Below are positions 39,744 through 46,583 of a stretch of DNA of 46,583 nt, piece by piece. The position numbers were made by a program, and so were the translations under genes. The notes beneath the pieces were generated by a model that was not told where the DNA came from, ran no database searches, and saw nothing but the letters and a program-made list of their open reading frames with translations. Numbering within the stretch: position 1 is the stretch's first letter; each line of letters begins with the position of its first letter. Source of the DNA: Coriobacteriales bacterium (GTDB lineage: Bacteria > Actinomycetota > Coriobacteriia > Coriobacteriales > JAEZZM01); contig JASBYZ010000001.1 of NCBI GenBank assembly GCA_029983705.1, forward strand, positions 1-46,583, written 5' to 3'.

Positions 39744-40166
39744 TTATTTAGCTGACTCAAGAGCCTGGTTAACACCATCGATAATAGCTTGTGAAGTCAT
39801 GGTTGCACCTGAAGCGGTCTCTACGCCCTCAGTACCTTGCTTCTCAACGATAGCGCTTGGAACTTCCTCGATAGCCTTATCAGAAATTCCCTCAGTTTCG
39901 CTGTGGTCGCCAACCTTAACGTCGGTGATCTTACCACCAGCAACAGTAACGCTTACCTTAACGTCGCCGTTCTTACCCTTACCAACGCCTTCATAGGTAC
40001 CATCTTTGTAAGCACCTGCAGCAGCGCCTGCCTCAGCAGCTGGTTTGTCGGTTGCTGGAGCGTCAGTAGTTGCAGCGCCACCACCACATGCAGCAAGTGC
40101 GCCGAATGATGCAACAACCATCATTGACATTAAGCCAGCGAGAAATTTGTTCTTTACAGAAGTCAT
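39744..40166 (-). CDS. FMN-binding domain lipoprotein
   Basis: The 140-residue product has a lipoprotein signal with LAAC (Cys27), an Ala/Pro/Thr-rich spacer and an FMN-binding domain from about residue 52 (GAYKDGTYEGVGKGKNGDV). The ETASGATMTS motif near residue 117 carries the Ser/Thr that ApbE-type transferases flavinylate. It is probably a surface flavoprotein for extracytoplasmic electron transfer. It is transcribed alone, with a clean terminator. Confidence 0.92.
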   Translation of the reverse strand: MTSVKNKFLAGLMSMMVVASFGALAACGGGAATTDAPATDKPAAEAGAAAGAYKDGTYEGVGKGKNGDVKVSVTVAGGKITDVKVGDHSETEGISDKAIEEVPSAIVEKQGTEGVETASGATMTSQAIIDGVNQALESAK

Positions 40167-40328
40167 AGTCTTCCTTTCGTGTCTTTTAATCTTGGGACTA
40201 TCCCCTGTGTTTTAAGACTATTCCATATTTAAATGTATATATAAACGCTTGTCTAGCAATTTATTCCAAATAACAGTTAACTGGCTTAATACTTTCACAA
40301 TCTGAACACACCTTACTTTTATGCTTGC
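40167..40328. promoter_or_regulatory. Upstream region of the FMN-binding lipoprotein
   Basis: This AT-rich gap separates the lipoprotein gene from the end of the purine operon. The minus strand offers a ribosome site (GAAAGGAAG) and AT-rich hexamers such as TATATA near 40234. No clear -35 or operator, and no terminator for the purine operon, was seen. Confidence 0.35.
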
Positions 40329-40949
40329 TTAGTCAAATTTAGAATTTGTAAGCTTTAACCAGTACTCTTCAAATTGCGCAGCCATCTGCCCGCGTTTATC
40401 GTCAGAACCTACAAAACCATGCTCATCAGATACAAGTAAGACCTCATCGGCATCCTCTATAGAAGCCTGAGGGTCAAACTCGAGAGGAATTCTTTGAGTT
40501 TTTGCTAAGTCATAGGCAAGACTGTGTGATGCACATAAGGCCTTTGACTCTTCGCACAAAACAATAAACTTGCCATCTGTATAAAGCCATATAAGCTCCT
40601 GAGGAGCAAGTTTATGCTGGATATCATCTGATAAAGCTCGATTGATGAGAGCCTCAGAGCTTCTATCTTTAAGTGGCTCGTAGGCCACAACATCCATCAT
40701 CGCATGCTCATCTTTGTCAATATCGACCACAAGCACCCCTGATGGGTCTTTCATAACTGCCTCAGGAAGAGTCCACTCAATGTGTTGATGAATCCAGGCG
40801 ATAAGTCCATCTGGCAACAAGAGTGCATCTAGATTTTTAAAGTTTCTCTTACCTAATACAAGTTGCTTGTTTGCAAGTCTCCACCGTAACGTTATTACCG
40901 GAGTTCCCACTTGGTCTTCTGGAAGTGCGTTTTTAGATTGCTCGCTCAT
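40329..40949 (-). CDS. Hypothetical protein at the end of the purine operon
   Basis: I do not recognise this 206-residue protein. It is soluble and acidic, with an N-terminal strand-rich part (VITLRWRLANKQLVLGKRNF), an internal VLVVDIDKDEHAMMD and a C-terminal helix. It starts four bases after the stop of the membrane protein gene, so it belongs to the same transcript. A purine role is not implied by sequence. Confidence 0.7.
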   Translation of the reverse strand: MSEQSKNALPEDQVGTPVITLRWRLANKQLVLGKRNFKNLDALLLPDGLIAWIHQHIEWTLPEAVMKDPSGVLVVDIDKDEHAMMDVVAYEPLKDRSSEALINRALSDDIQHKLAPQELIWLYTDGKFIVLCEESKALCASHSLAYDLAKTQRIPLEFDPQASIEDADEVLLVSDEHGFVGSDDKRGQMAAQFEEYWLKLTNSKFD

Positions 40950-40953
40950 CTAA

Positions 40954-41511
40954 CTACCTCCTTAAGAGTGCAAGTCCCGCTAAAATAGCAGCAATGCCAG
41001 GTCCGGGCAAGATAAGCATGGGCACGCCAACTAAAATAAGAACAGTACCCGCTATTTTTGCCTTAAGACCACTGAGTGGTGGGGTGTCTTCAACAAGTGG
41101 GCTTTCGTAATCTCTGCTACCGTCTTCATTAACTACATAGGCCTCTGTATATACTGTCTGACCTGTTTTTGGATCTTTGCGCTCGCGTGAAAACGGATTA
41201 AATCCTTTCTCGCTCGCTGCCTTATATCCCTCGGAGGCAAACTTGCTAATAAGCTTAGAGGCTTCTTTTGCGGTACTTTGAGCAATATCTGTAGCAAGCG
41301 GGATAAGATTTTCTCTTACCCGCTCCTTATCTGCTACTTTTAATTCTTCGTAGGCGCCTTTAGCTGCATGAGCAATTTTTTGGCTTGCATCTAGTGATGA
41401 CTTAATAACTGGTTTAGATGCTTTAGCAAGCTCTTTTCCCAGTTGAAATACGGAAGATACTAATTTTGGCTGAGGATGTTTATAGGTATCGGCCACCTTA
41501 GTTCCTTTCAA
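40954..41511 (-). CDS. Membrane-associated protein with C-terminal PGPG motif
   Basis: The 185-residue protein has a long basic, Ala/Lys-rich helical region (about residues 15-105) and one or two C-terminal hydrophobic helices, KIAGTVLILVGVPMLILPGP (about 150-170) and the following GIAAILAGLALLRR. The PGPG between them recalls the PGPGW group of small transmembrane proteins. It follows purH by four bases. Function unknown. Confidence 0.7.
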   Translation of the reverse strand: MKGTKVADTYKHPQPKLVSSVFQLGKELAKASKPVIKSSLDASQKIAHAAKGAYEELKVADKERVRENLIPLATDIAQSTAKEASKLISKFASEGYKAASEKGFNPFSRERKDPKTGQTVYTEAYVVNEDGSRDYESPLVEDTPPLSGLKAKIAGTVLILVGVPMLILPGPGIAAILAGLALLRR

Positions 41512-41515
41512 TTTT

Positions 41516-43138
41516 TTAATGTTTAAAGTGTCTGTGCCCAGTAAACACCATGGCTATGCCATGTTCATTGCAAGCCTCAATAACTTCTTCATCTCTAATT
41601 GATCCGCCTGGCTGAATAATGGCTTTAATGCCCGCCTCTGCAAGTACGTCAATGTTGTCTCTAAATGGGAAGAAGGCATCTGATGCACATACTGAACCCT
41701 TTGCCTTATCGCCCGCTTGCTTAATTGCAATGCGTGCAGAGTTAACACGGTTTGGCTGGCCTGCACCCATACCAACATTTGCGTGATCTTTAACAAGTAG
41801 GATTGCATTTGACTTAACAGACTTGCATACCTTCCAGGCAAAGAGGAGCTCATCAAGGTCATCATCAGTTGGTTTTGCCTCAGTTACCACGCTAAACTCA
41901 GATGAATCTTCAGATGCATAGTCACGCTCTTGAACTAGAAGGCCACCCTCTACGCTTCTAAACTCAAGCTCTGAACCTGCCTGGTTTAGACCGCCATTGG
42001 TTGAAAGCACGCGGCATTTCTTCTTTTTCTTAAGTGCCTCAAGAGCTTCATCAGTATATTCAGGTGCAATAATTACCTCAATAAAGTGCTTGTGAGCTTG
42101 GATGTGCTCGATAACATCTGCATCTACAGTTCTGTTAAAAGCTAGGATTCCACCGTAGGCAGAAACTGGGTCTCCTTCAAAGGCTTTTTCATAGGCTTCA
42201 ACTAAATTTTCTGCATCTGCAGCACCACATGGATTGAGGTGTTTTACTACTACACAGGCTGGAGTATCAAACTCTCTTACTGCTGACCATGCTGCATCAG
42301 TGTCTAAGAAGTTGTTATAAGAGAGCTCTTTTCCTTGGTGTTGGTGTGCGTTTGCAAGCGAGAAAAGATTGCACTCATCAGTCTTATAAAAGGCAGCACG
42401 CTGGTGTGGGTTTTCTCCGTAGCGCAAATCTTGCTGTTTTTTAACAAAGATACGTAAATCGTCTGGAAAGAGTGCTGCTTTTTCAGCTGCGTCAAAGGCC
42501 TCATCGTCTCCTTCACAGCCATCGATCTCATCGATATGAACAGTTTCAAACAGGTACTGATAGATTGCATTATCATAGTGAGAAGTAAGTCTAAAGACCT
42601 CAAGTGCAAGCTTTCTTCTTGTTTCAAGCGTAGTTGCACCCTCATGTTCTTTCATCTCAGTTAAAATCATGTCGTAGTCTTCAGGTTTAGTTACTACGCT
42701 TACAAACTCATGGTTTTTAGCAGCGCTTCTAAGCATGGATGGGCCACCAATATCAATGTGCTCAATTGCATCAGCAAAGTCTACATCGTCTTGAGCAACC
42801 GTCTTTTCAAACTCATACAGGTTTACAACAACCATGTCTATCATTTCGATATCATGGTCTTTAGCATCCTGTACGTGCTCTTTATTGTCTCTTCTGCACA
42901 GAAGTCCTCCATGAACTTTTGGATGAAGCGTCTTCACGCGTCCGTCCATCATCTCAGGAAAACCAGTGAGCTCCTCGATAGGAGTAATGTTGATACCAGC
43001 CTCAGATAAGACCTTTGCAGTTCCTCCAGTAGATACAATTTCTACACCAAAATCATCTGAGAGCGAGCGAGCAAAGTCTACAATCCCCTCTTTATTAGTC
43101 ACCGAAATAAGAGCGCGTTTAATTGGATACTCTGGCAT
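41516..43138 (-). CDS. purH: AICAR transformylase / IMP cyclohydrolase
   Basis: The 540-residue bifunctional enzyme makes the last two steps to IMP. The N-terminal MGS-like cyclohydrolase domain starts KRALISVTNKEGIVDFARS, with GGTAKVL and the MMDGRVKTLHPKVHGG motif. The transformylase domain carries NPCGAADAENL, AYGGILAFNRTVD and the closing QPGGSIRDEEVIEACNEHG. It is slightly longer than typical because of an insertion near residue 375. It lies downstream of purN by 13 bases. Confidence 0.97.
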   Translation of the reverse strand: MPEYPIKRALISVTNKEGIVDFARSLSDDFGVEIVSTGGTAKVLSEAGINITPIEELTGFPEMMDGRVKTLHPKVHGGLLCRRDNKEHVQDAKDHDIEMIDMVVVNLYEFEKTVAQDDVDFADAIEHIDIGGPSMLRSAAKNHEFVSVVTKPEDYDMILTEMKEHEGATTLETRRKLALEVFRLTSHYDNAIYQYLFETVHIDEIDGCEGDDEAFDAAEKAALFPDDLRIFVKKQQDLRYGENPHQRAAFYKTDECNLFSLANAHQHQGKELSYNNFLDTDAAWSAVREFDTPACVVVKHLNPCGAADAENLVEAYEKAFEGDPVSAYGGILAFNRTVDADVIEHIQAHKHFIEVIIAPEYTDEALEALKKKKKCRVLSTNGGLNQAGSELEFRSVEGGLLVQERDYASEDSSEFSVVTEAKPTDDDLDELLFAWKVCKSVKSNAILLVKDHANVGMGAGQPNRVNSARIAIKQAGDKAKGSVCASDAFFPFRDNIDVLAEAGIKAIIQPGGSIRDEEVIEACNEHGIAMVFTGHRHFKH

Positions 43139-43151
43139 TAGTTCATACTCC

Positions 43152-43763
43152 TTAGTAAAAAATTCTTACGGTTCTATCGCCCATAATCTTAACTTTATCT
43201 TCTGCTAACAGTTGCAAAACCTCTGGATAGAGCTTGTGCTCTTCTGCATGAATAAGCTCTTCAAGTTCGCCTAAGCTAGCGCCTTCAGGAACCTCAATAG
43301 CACGCTGAGCAATAATAGGACCCTGATCATAGACCTCATTTGCAAAGTGAACAGTAACTCCTGCAACCTTTACTCCTGAGAGCCAGGTTTGTTCAATTGC
43401 ATGAGCACCCGGAAATGATGGCAAAAGTGCTGGGTGTAAATTAAGCACCCTATCAGGAAAGGCTTTGAGTATTACCTCGCCCACTTTTCTCATATATCCA
43501 GCCATAACAATGTAGTCAACCTCATTTTGACGCATCATTGAGGCGATAATTTCATCTGCAGCGCTTGGCCCTAAATCGTAGATATCACTTGAGAGAGACA
43601 TCGTTTGAAGCCCCATATCATGTGCACGCTTAAGCCCCTTAGCTTTTGGTCGAGATGATATAACAAGCTCAATTGAGGCATCTAACTTTTTTGCTTCAAT
43701 AGCTTCTTGGATTGCTACCAGATTTGTTCCGTTACCAGAAATAAGTACGCCAAGTTTAATCAC
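43152..43763 (-). CDS. purN: Phosphoribosylglycinamide formyltransferase
   Basis: The 203-residue enzyme transfers a formyl group from 10-formyl-THF to GAR. Signatures are GVLISGNGTNLVAI at the N-terminus, the folate-site NLHPALLPSFPGAHAIEQTW (about residues 109-128) and VTVHFANEVYDQGPII with the catalytic Asp. It overlaps purM by eight bases, so translation is coupled. Confidence 0.96.
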   Translation of the reverse strand: MIKLGVLISGNGTNLVAIQEAIEAKKLDASIELVISSRPKAKGLKRAHDMGLQTMSLSSDIYDLGPSAADEIIASMMRQNEVDYIVMAGYMRKVGEVILKAFPDRVLNLHPALLPSFPGAHAIEQTWLSGVKVAGVTVHFANEVYDQGPIIAQRAIEVPEGASLGELEELIHAEEHKLYPEVLQLLAEDKVKIMGDRTVRIFY

Positions 43764-44811
43764 GACTGTAGTGCACCTCTCCCACTCCGCTTACAATACG
43801 TCCAATTTCAAAGTACTTCTCGCCCATGTGATCAAGCAAACTTACGAGGTCGTCAAGCTTATCTTGTTTGACAATAATGCAAAGGCCAATGCCCATATTA
43901 AAGGTCTTAAGTGCCTCAGACTCTGATAGACCTGCAGCCTCAACAACCGTAGTAATGATTGGAGGGATCTCCCAACTACCAAGTCTTACCTGCGCATCTA
44001 GGTCTTTTGGTAGGGCGCGGTTTAAGTTTTCTGTAATGCCTCCACCAGTAATGTGGGCAAGCGCAACAATTGCATCACTTTTTTGTAAGACCTCTAAGAC
44101 CGGCTTTACGTAAATTCTTGTAGGAGTCATAAGAGCCTCTGCATATGACTTTCCGCCAAGTGACTCTTGGGATTTTAAGAGCTCCTCATCACTTAAGATA
44201 TCGGTAAAAGCCTTTCTCACTAAAGAAAAACCATTTGAGTGAATGCCTGTAGATGACAGTCCAAGAATAATGTCTCCCTCAGACACATTGTTTGGGCTTA
44301 ACATATGGGCTTTATCTGCAAGGCCCACGCAAAAGCCAGAGAGATCATATTCTTTTGGATCCATAACCCCTGGGTGCTCAGCCATCTCTCCACCAATAAG
44401 CGAGCAGCCCGCAAGCTCACAGCCTTGAGCAATGCCTTCTACTACCTTTGCTACAAAGTCTGAGTCAAGCTTTCCAATTGCAATGTAATCCAGGAAGAAC
44501 AGTGGCTCAGCACCGCTGACTAGGATATCGTTTGCGCACATAGCTACGAGATCGATACCTACACCCTCATGCATGTTAAGGCGTTTAGCAAGCTCAAGCT
44601 TGGTACCCACACCATCGGTGCCGCTTACCAGCACAGGCTCTTGCATCTCTTTTGCACGCGCAATTGAGAAAAGTCCTCCAAAGCCACCAAGATCTCCAAT
44701 TACCTCAGGTCTATAGGTGCGCTTAACGCTTGCCTTGATTTTATCGACCGCTACAGCACCTTCATGAGTATCAACACCAGCATCTTTGTAACTAATTTCT
44801 TTTGAGCTCAC
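43756..44811 (-). CDS. purM: Phosphoribosylformylglycinamidine cyclo-ligase
   Basis: The 351-residue AIR synthetase has SYKDAGVDTHEGAVAVDKIK at the start, VSGTDGVGTKLELA, the GGEMAEHPGVM motif and ITGGGITENLNRALP. It closes the imidazole ring using ATP. It starts at the base next to the purF stop and overlaps purN. Length and motifs are standard for the family. Confidence 0.97.
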   Translation of the reverse strand: MSSKEISYKDAGVDTHEGAVAVDKIKASVKRTYRPEVIGDLGGFGGLFSIARAKEMQEPVLVSGTDGVGTKLELAKRLNMHEGVGIDLVAMCANDILVSGAEPLFFLDYIAIGKLDSDFVAKVVEGIAQGCELAGCSLIGGEMAEHPGVMDPKEYDLSGFCVGLADKAHMLSPNNVSEGDIILGLSSTGIHSNGFSLVRKAFTDILSDEELLKSQESLGGKSYAEALMTPTRIYVKPVLEVLQKSDAIVALAHITGGGITENLNRALPKDLDAQVRLGSWEIPPIITTVVEAAGLSESEALKTFNMGIGLCIIVKQDKLDDLVSLLDHMGEKYFEIGRIVSGVGEVHYSRD

Positions 44812-46323
44812 TTATAGTCCCTTTCTCTCAGGATCAAGAGGGCAGCTACCCTGTATGGTTTGGTGATTAGTTTTTATCTTTAAGTTATGTGGAGTATAAC
44901 CTTCTAAGAACTTACCCTTTGAAAACTCCTTTGGTATCTCAACAATATAGTCTCCGCTAAAGCAGGCGTCGCAATATCCTCCGCTGCTTACGCATTTTTT
45001 AAGACCATCAATTGAAAGAAACGCTAAAGAATCAGCATTGATGTGCTCTCTAATTTCTTCTGTTGAGAGGTTTGCAGAAATAAGTTGGTCTTGAGTCTCT
45101 GTATCAATACCATAAAAGCAAGGCCACTTTACTTCTGGAGACACAATTCTCATGTGAACCTCCTTAGCACCTGCATCTCTTAGTAGGGTCACAATTTGTC
45201 TTGAGGTAGTACCGCGCACAATAGAGTCATCAATCACTACCAGGCGCTTTCCTCTAATGGTGTTCTTAATTGGGTTAAGCTTAAGCCTTACCCCGCGCTC
45301 TCTCAGCTCTTGAGTAGGCTCAATAAAGGTGCGTCCAACGTAGCGGTTTTTTAAAAGGCCTTCTGCATAAGGTATACCGCTCTCTTGAGCAAAGCCAACC
45401 GCTGAAGGTAGTCCTGAATCTGGCACGCCAATAACAATATCAGCATCTACCTTAGATTCTCTTGCGAGTTGTCTGCCCATCTTTACACGTGCCTCATAGA
45501 TATTATCGCCCTGGATATCAGAGTCAGGACGAGCAAAGTACACGTGCTCAAAGATACACAGCGCCTCATCTTCTTGCTCAATTGCCTGCTCGCAATCAAT
45601 ACCATCTTTAGAAATGCGAACAACCTCTCCAGGAAGAACGTCTCTCACAAATTCAGCGCTCACTATATCAAGCCCACAGGTTTCAGATGAGATAACCCAT
45701 CCTTCATTATTAGCAAACTTACCTAAAACTAAAGGTCTAATACCGTTTGGATCTCTAAAGGCGTATAAAGACTCATTGTTAATAAGGGCCATGGCATAGG
45801 CGCCCTCCATAAGCTCCATGGTCTTATGGATGCCCTCACGAATATGATGGGTCTGTTCAGTAAAGTAACCAATAAGTTTGCAGGCTACCTCTGAGTCAGT
45901 GTTTGATACAAAAGGAACGCCAAGGTTTATAAGCTCACGTCTGAGCGCATCACTATTAACAAGCGTACCATTATGTGCAAGGGCGATAATTTCTGAACCA
46001 ATTGTAGAAAGATGCGGCTGGGCAGCTTCCCAACTTTTTGCGCCACTCGTGCCGTAGCGAACGTGTCCAAGTGCAACATGACCAGTAAGTGCTGCAATGT
46101 CACTATCACTAAAAACTTGTTGTACGAGTCCTAAGTCTTTTCTTACCAATACGGTAGCGTTATCTCCAACTGCAATTCCTGCAGATTCTTGTCCTCTATG
46201 TTGGAGGGCATGCAATCCAAAATAACAGAGACGAGACGCATCTTTATTTGGAGTATATACGGCAAAGACACCGCACTCTTCATGTAGCTTATCGTCACTT
46301 ACTTCTGGCATAAATTGATTCAT
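44812..46323 (-). CDS. purF: Amidophosphoribosyltransferase
   Basis: The 503-residue enzyme starts de novo purine synthesis from PRPP and glutamine. Cys17 (HEECGVFAVY) is the Ntn nucleophile after a 16-residue propeptide. The PRPP loop is VVIDDSIVRGTT. Cys in SSETCGLD, WPCFYG and YCDACF are placed as the [4Fe-4S] ligands of the B. subtilis-type, oxygen-sensitive enzyme. I chose ATG 46323 with GGGAG ten bases upstream over the GTG six codons earlier. It heads the operon here; no riboswitch is visible in the short leader. Confidence 0.96.
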   Translation of the reverse strand: MNQFMPEVSDDKLHEECGVFAVYTPNKDASRLCYFGLHALQHRGQESAGIAVGDNATVLVRKDLGLVQQVFSDSDIAALTGHVALGHVRYGTSGAKSWEAAQPHLSTIGSEIIALAHNGTLVNSDALRRELINLGVPFVSNTDSEVACKLIGYFTEQTHHIREGIHKTMELMEGAYAMALINNESLYAFRDPNGIRPLVLGKFANNEGWVISSETCGLDIVSAEFVRDVLPGEVVRISKDGIDCEQAIEQEDEALCIFEHVYFARPDSDIQGDNIYEARVKMGRQLARESKVDADIVIGVPDSGLPSAVGFAQESGIPYAEGLLKNRYVGRTFIEPTQELRERGVRLKLNPIKNTIRGKRLVVIDDSIVRGTTSRQIVTLLRDAGAKEVHMRIVSPEVKWPCFYGIDTETQDQLISANLSTEEIREHINADSLAFLSIDGLKKCVSSGGYCDACFSGDYIVEIPKEFSKGKFLEGYTPHNLKIKTNHQTIQGSCPLDPERKGL

Positions 46324-46352
46324 AAACGAAAAAACTCCCACGTAAAAGATTT

Positions 46353-46385
46353 AAGGCCTACACCAATTGTACTGATGTAGGCCTT
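46353..46385 (-). terminator. Terminator upstream of purF
   Basis: AAGGCCTACA (46353-46362) and TGTAGGCCTT (46376-46385) form a perfect ten-pair stem with a 13-base loop. On the minus strand it is followed by AAATCTTTTA. It ends the upstream gene and sits in the purF leader, so it could also act as an attenuator; no alternative antiterminator stem was seen. Confidence 0.65.
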
Positions 46386-46419
46386 GCATTTAAATGTTAT
46401 TTAAATTTTTCAGAAAGCA

Positions 46420-46583
46420 CTAAGCTGCTTGTCCTTGAGGAACCATCTGACCTTCCTGGTTGTTTACCGGAATGCCATTTTTGTTGGCCTCAGTGTTTGC
46501 CTTTGGATCTGGAGCAAGTAAGAGAATAGTACGTCCATCCTCACGCATGTATGAGCAGGTTGAGAGCTCAAAGAGATGCTTTA
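46420..46583 (-). CDS. C-terminal part of an unidentified protein
   Basis: The window cuts this leftward gene. The last 54 codons read KHLFELSTCSYMREDGRTIL, then LLAPDPKANTEANKNG and a Gln-rich end. I do not recognise the family. A flexible polar tail and the terminator just downstream support it as the genuine end of a gene upstream of purF. Confidence 0.6.
   Translation of the reverse strand, partial: KHLFELSTCSYMREDGRTILLLAPDPKANTEANKNGIPVNNQEGQMVPQGQAA

Noticed and set aside
46324..46383. Purine riboswitch upstream of purF
   Set aside because: The leader is too short and only a simple terminator stem is present; no aptamer junction could be drawn.

Overview
The window holds most of a siphovirus-type prophage (about 180 to 32,650) followed by about 14 kb of host chromosome. 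The host looks like a moderately low-GC Gram-positive anaerobe. It has lipoproteins with standard lipoboxes, a Tat-exported molybdopterin reductase, an FMN-binding electron-transfer lipoprotein and an Fe-S type PurF. I favour a Coriobacteriia/Atopobium-like actinomycete, but this is inference from gene content and no species marker is present.

Prophage, right to left. A tyrosine integrase (31432-32508) abuts the 3' end of an intact tRNA-Lys(UUU), the likely attachment site. The other att copy is not in the window, so the prophage probably continues to the left. The rightward lysogeny region (28257-32508) carries a CI-like repressor, a membrane-anchored DEDDh exonuclease, a small basic protein, a lipoprotein, an HsdR_N-like nuclease gene split by a frameshift at an A7 run, a second XRE regulator and the integrase. 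Divergent from the repressor, across a clear operator/promoter region (28121-28256), is the leftward early region: a Cro-like regulator, a LexA-type winged helix, an excisionase, RusA, SSB, an ERF annealing protein, a DnaD/Lin1244-type initiator with an embedded iteron array, a DnaC-like loader, several tiny proteins and two tandem Tad2/DUF2829-like proteins. A RinA/ArpU-like late regulator (20477-20929) then precedes the late genes.

The late genes run leftward in canonical order: HNH endonuclease, GC-rich probable cos region, P27 small terminase, large terminase, SPP1-type portal, MuF protein with a C-terminal nuclease-toxin-like domain, scaffold, HK97 capsid, four connector/neck/terminator proteins, tail tube, a G/GT chaperone pair with a -1 frameshift, tape measure, Dit, tail endopeptidase-like protein, BppU-type baseplate protein, a CBM5/12-like binding protein, XhlA-like protein, holin and amidase endolysin. 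At the left edge lies an overlapping Panacea (SocA/DUF4065) and Doc/Fic pair, a likely toxin-antitoxin module.

Host part. Beyond tRNA-Lys are a lipoprotein, a four-gene TorD/PsrA-PhsA/PsrB/NrfD respiratory reductase operon, a GNAT acetyltransferase and M29 aminopeptidase pair, an FMN-binding lipoprotein, and a leftward purF-purM-purN-purH operon that runs on into two uncharacterised genes.

The items I find most worth a second look are the MuF-toxin gene with a possible antisense RNA unit at its 3' end and no visible immunity gene, the initiator-embedded iterons read in three different frames, the double-module Tad2-like pair, the Panacea-Doc module, and the frameshifted HsdR_N nuclease cassette flanked by direct repeats.
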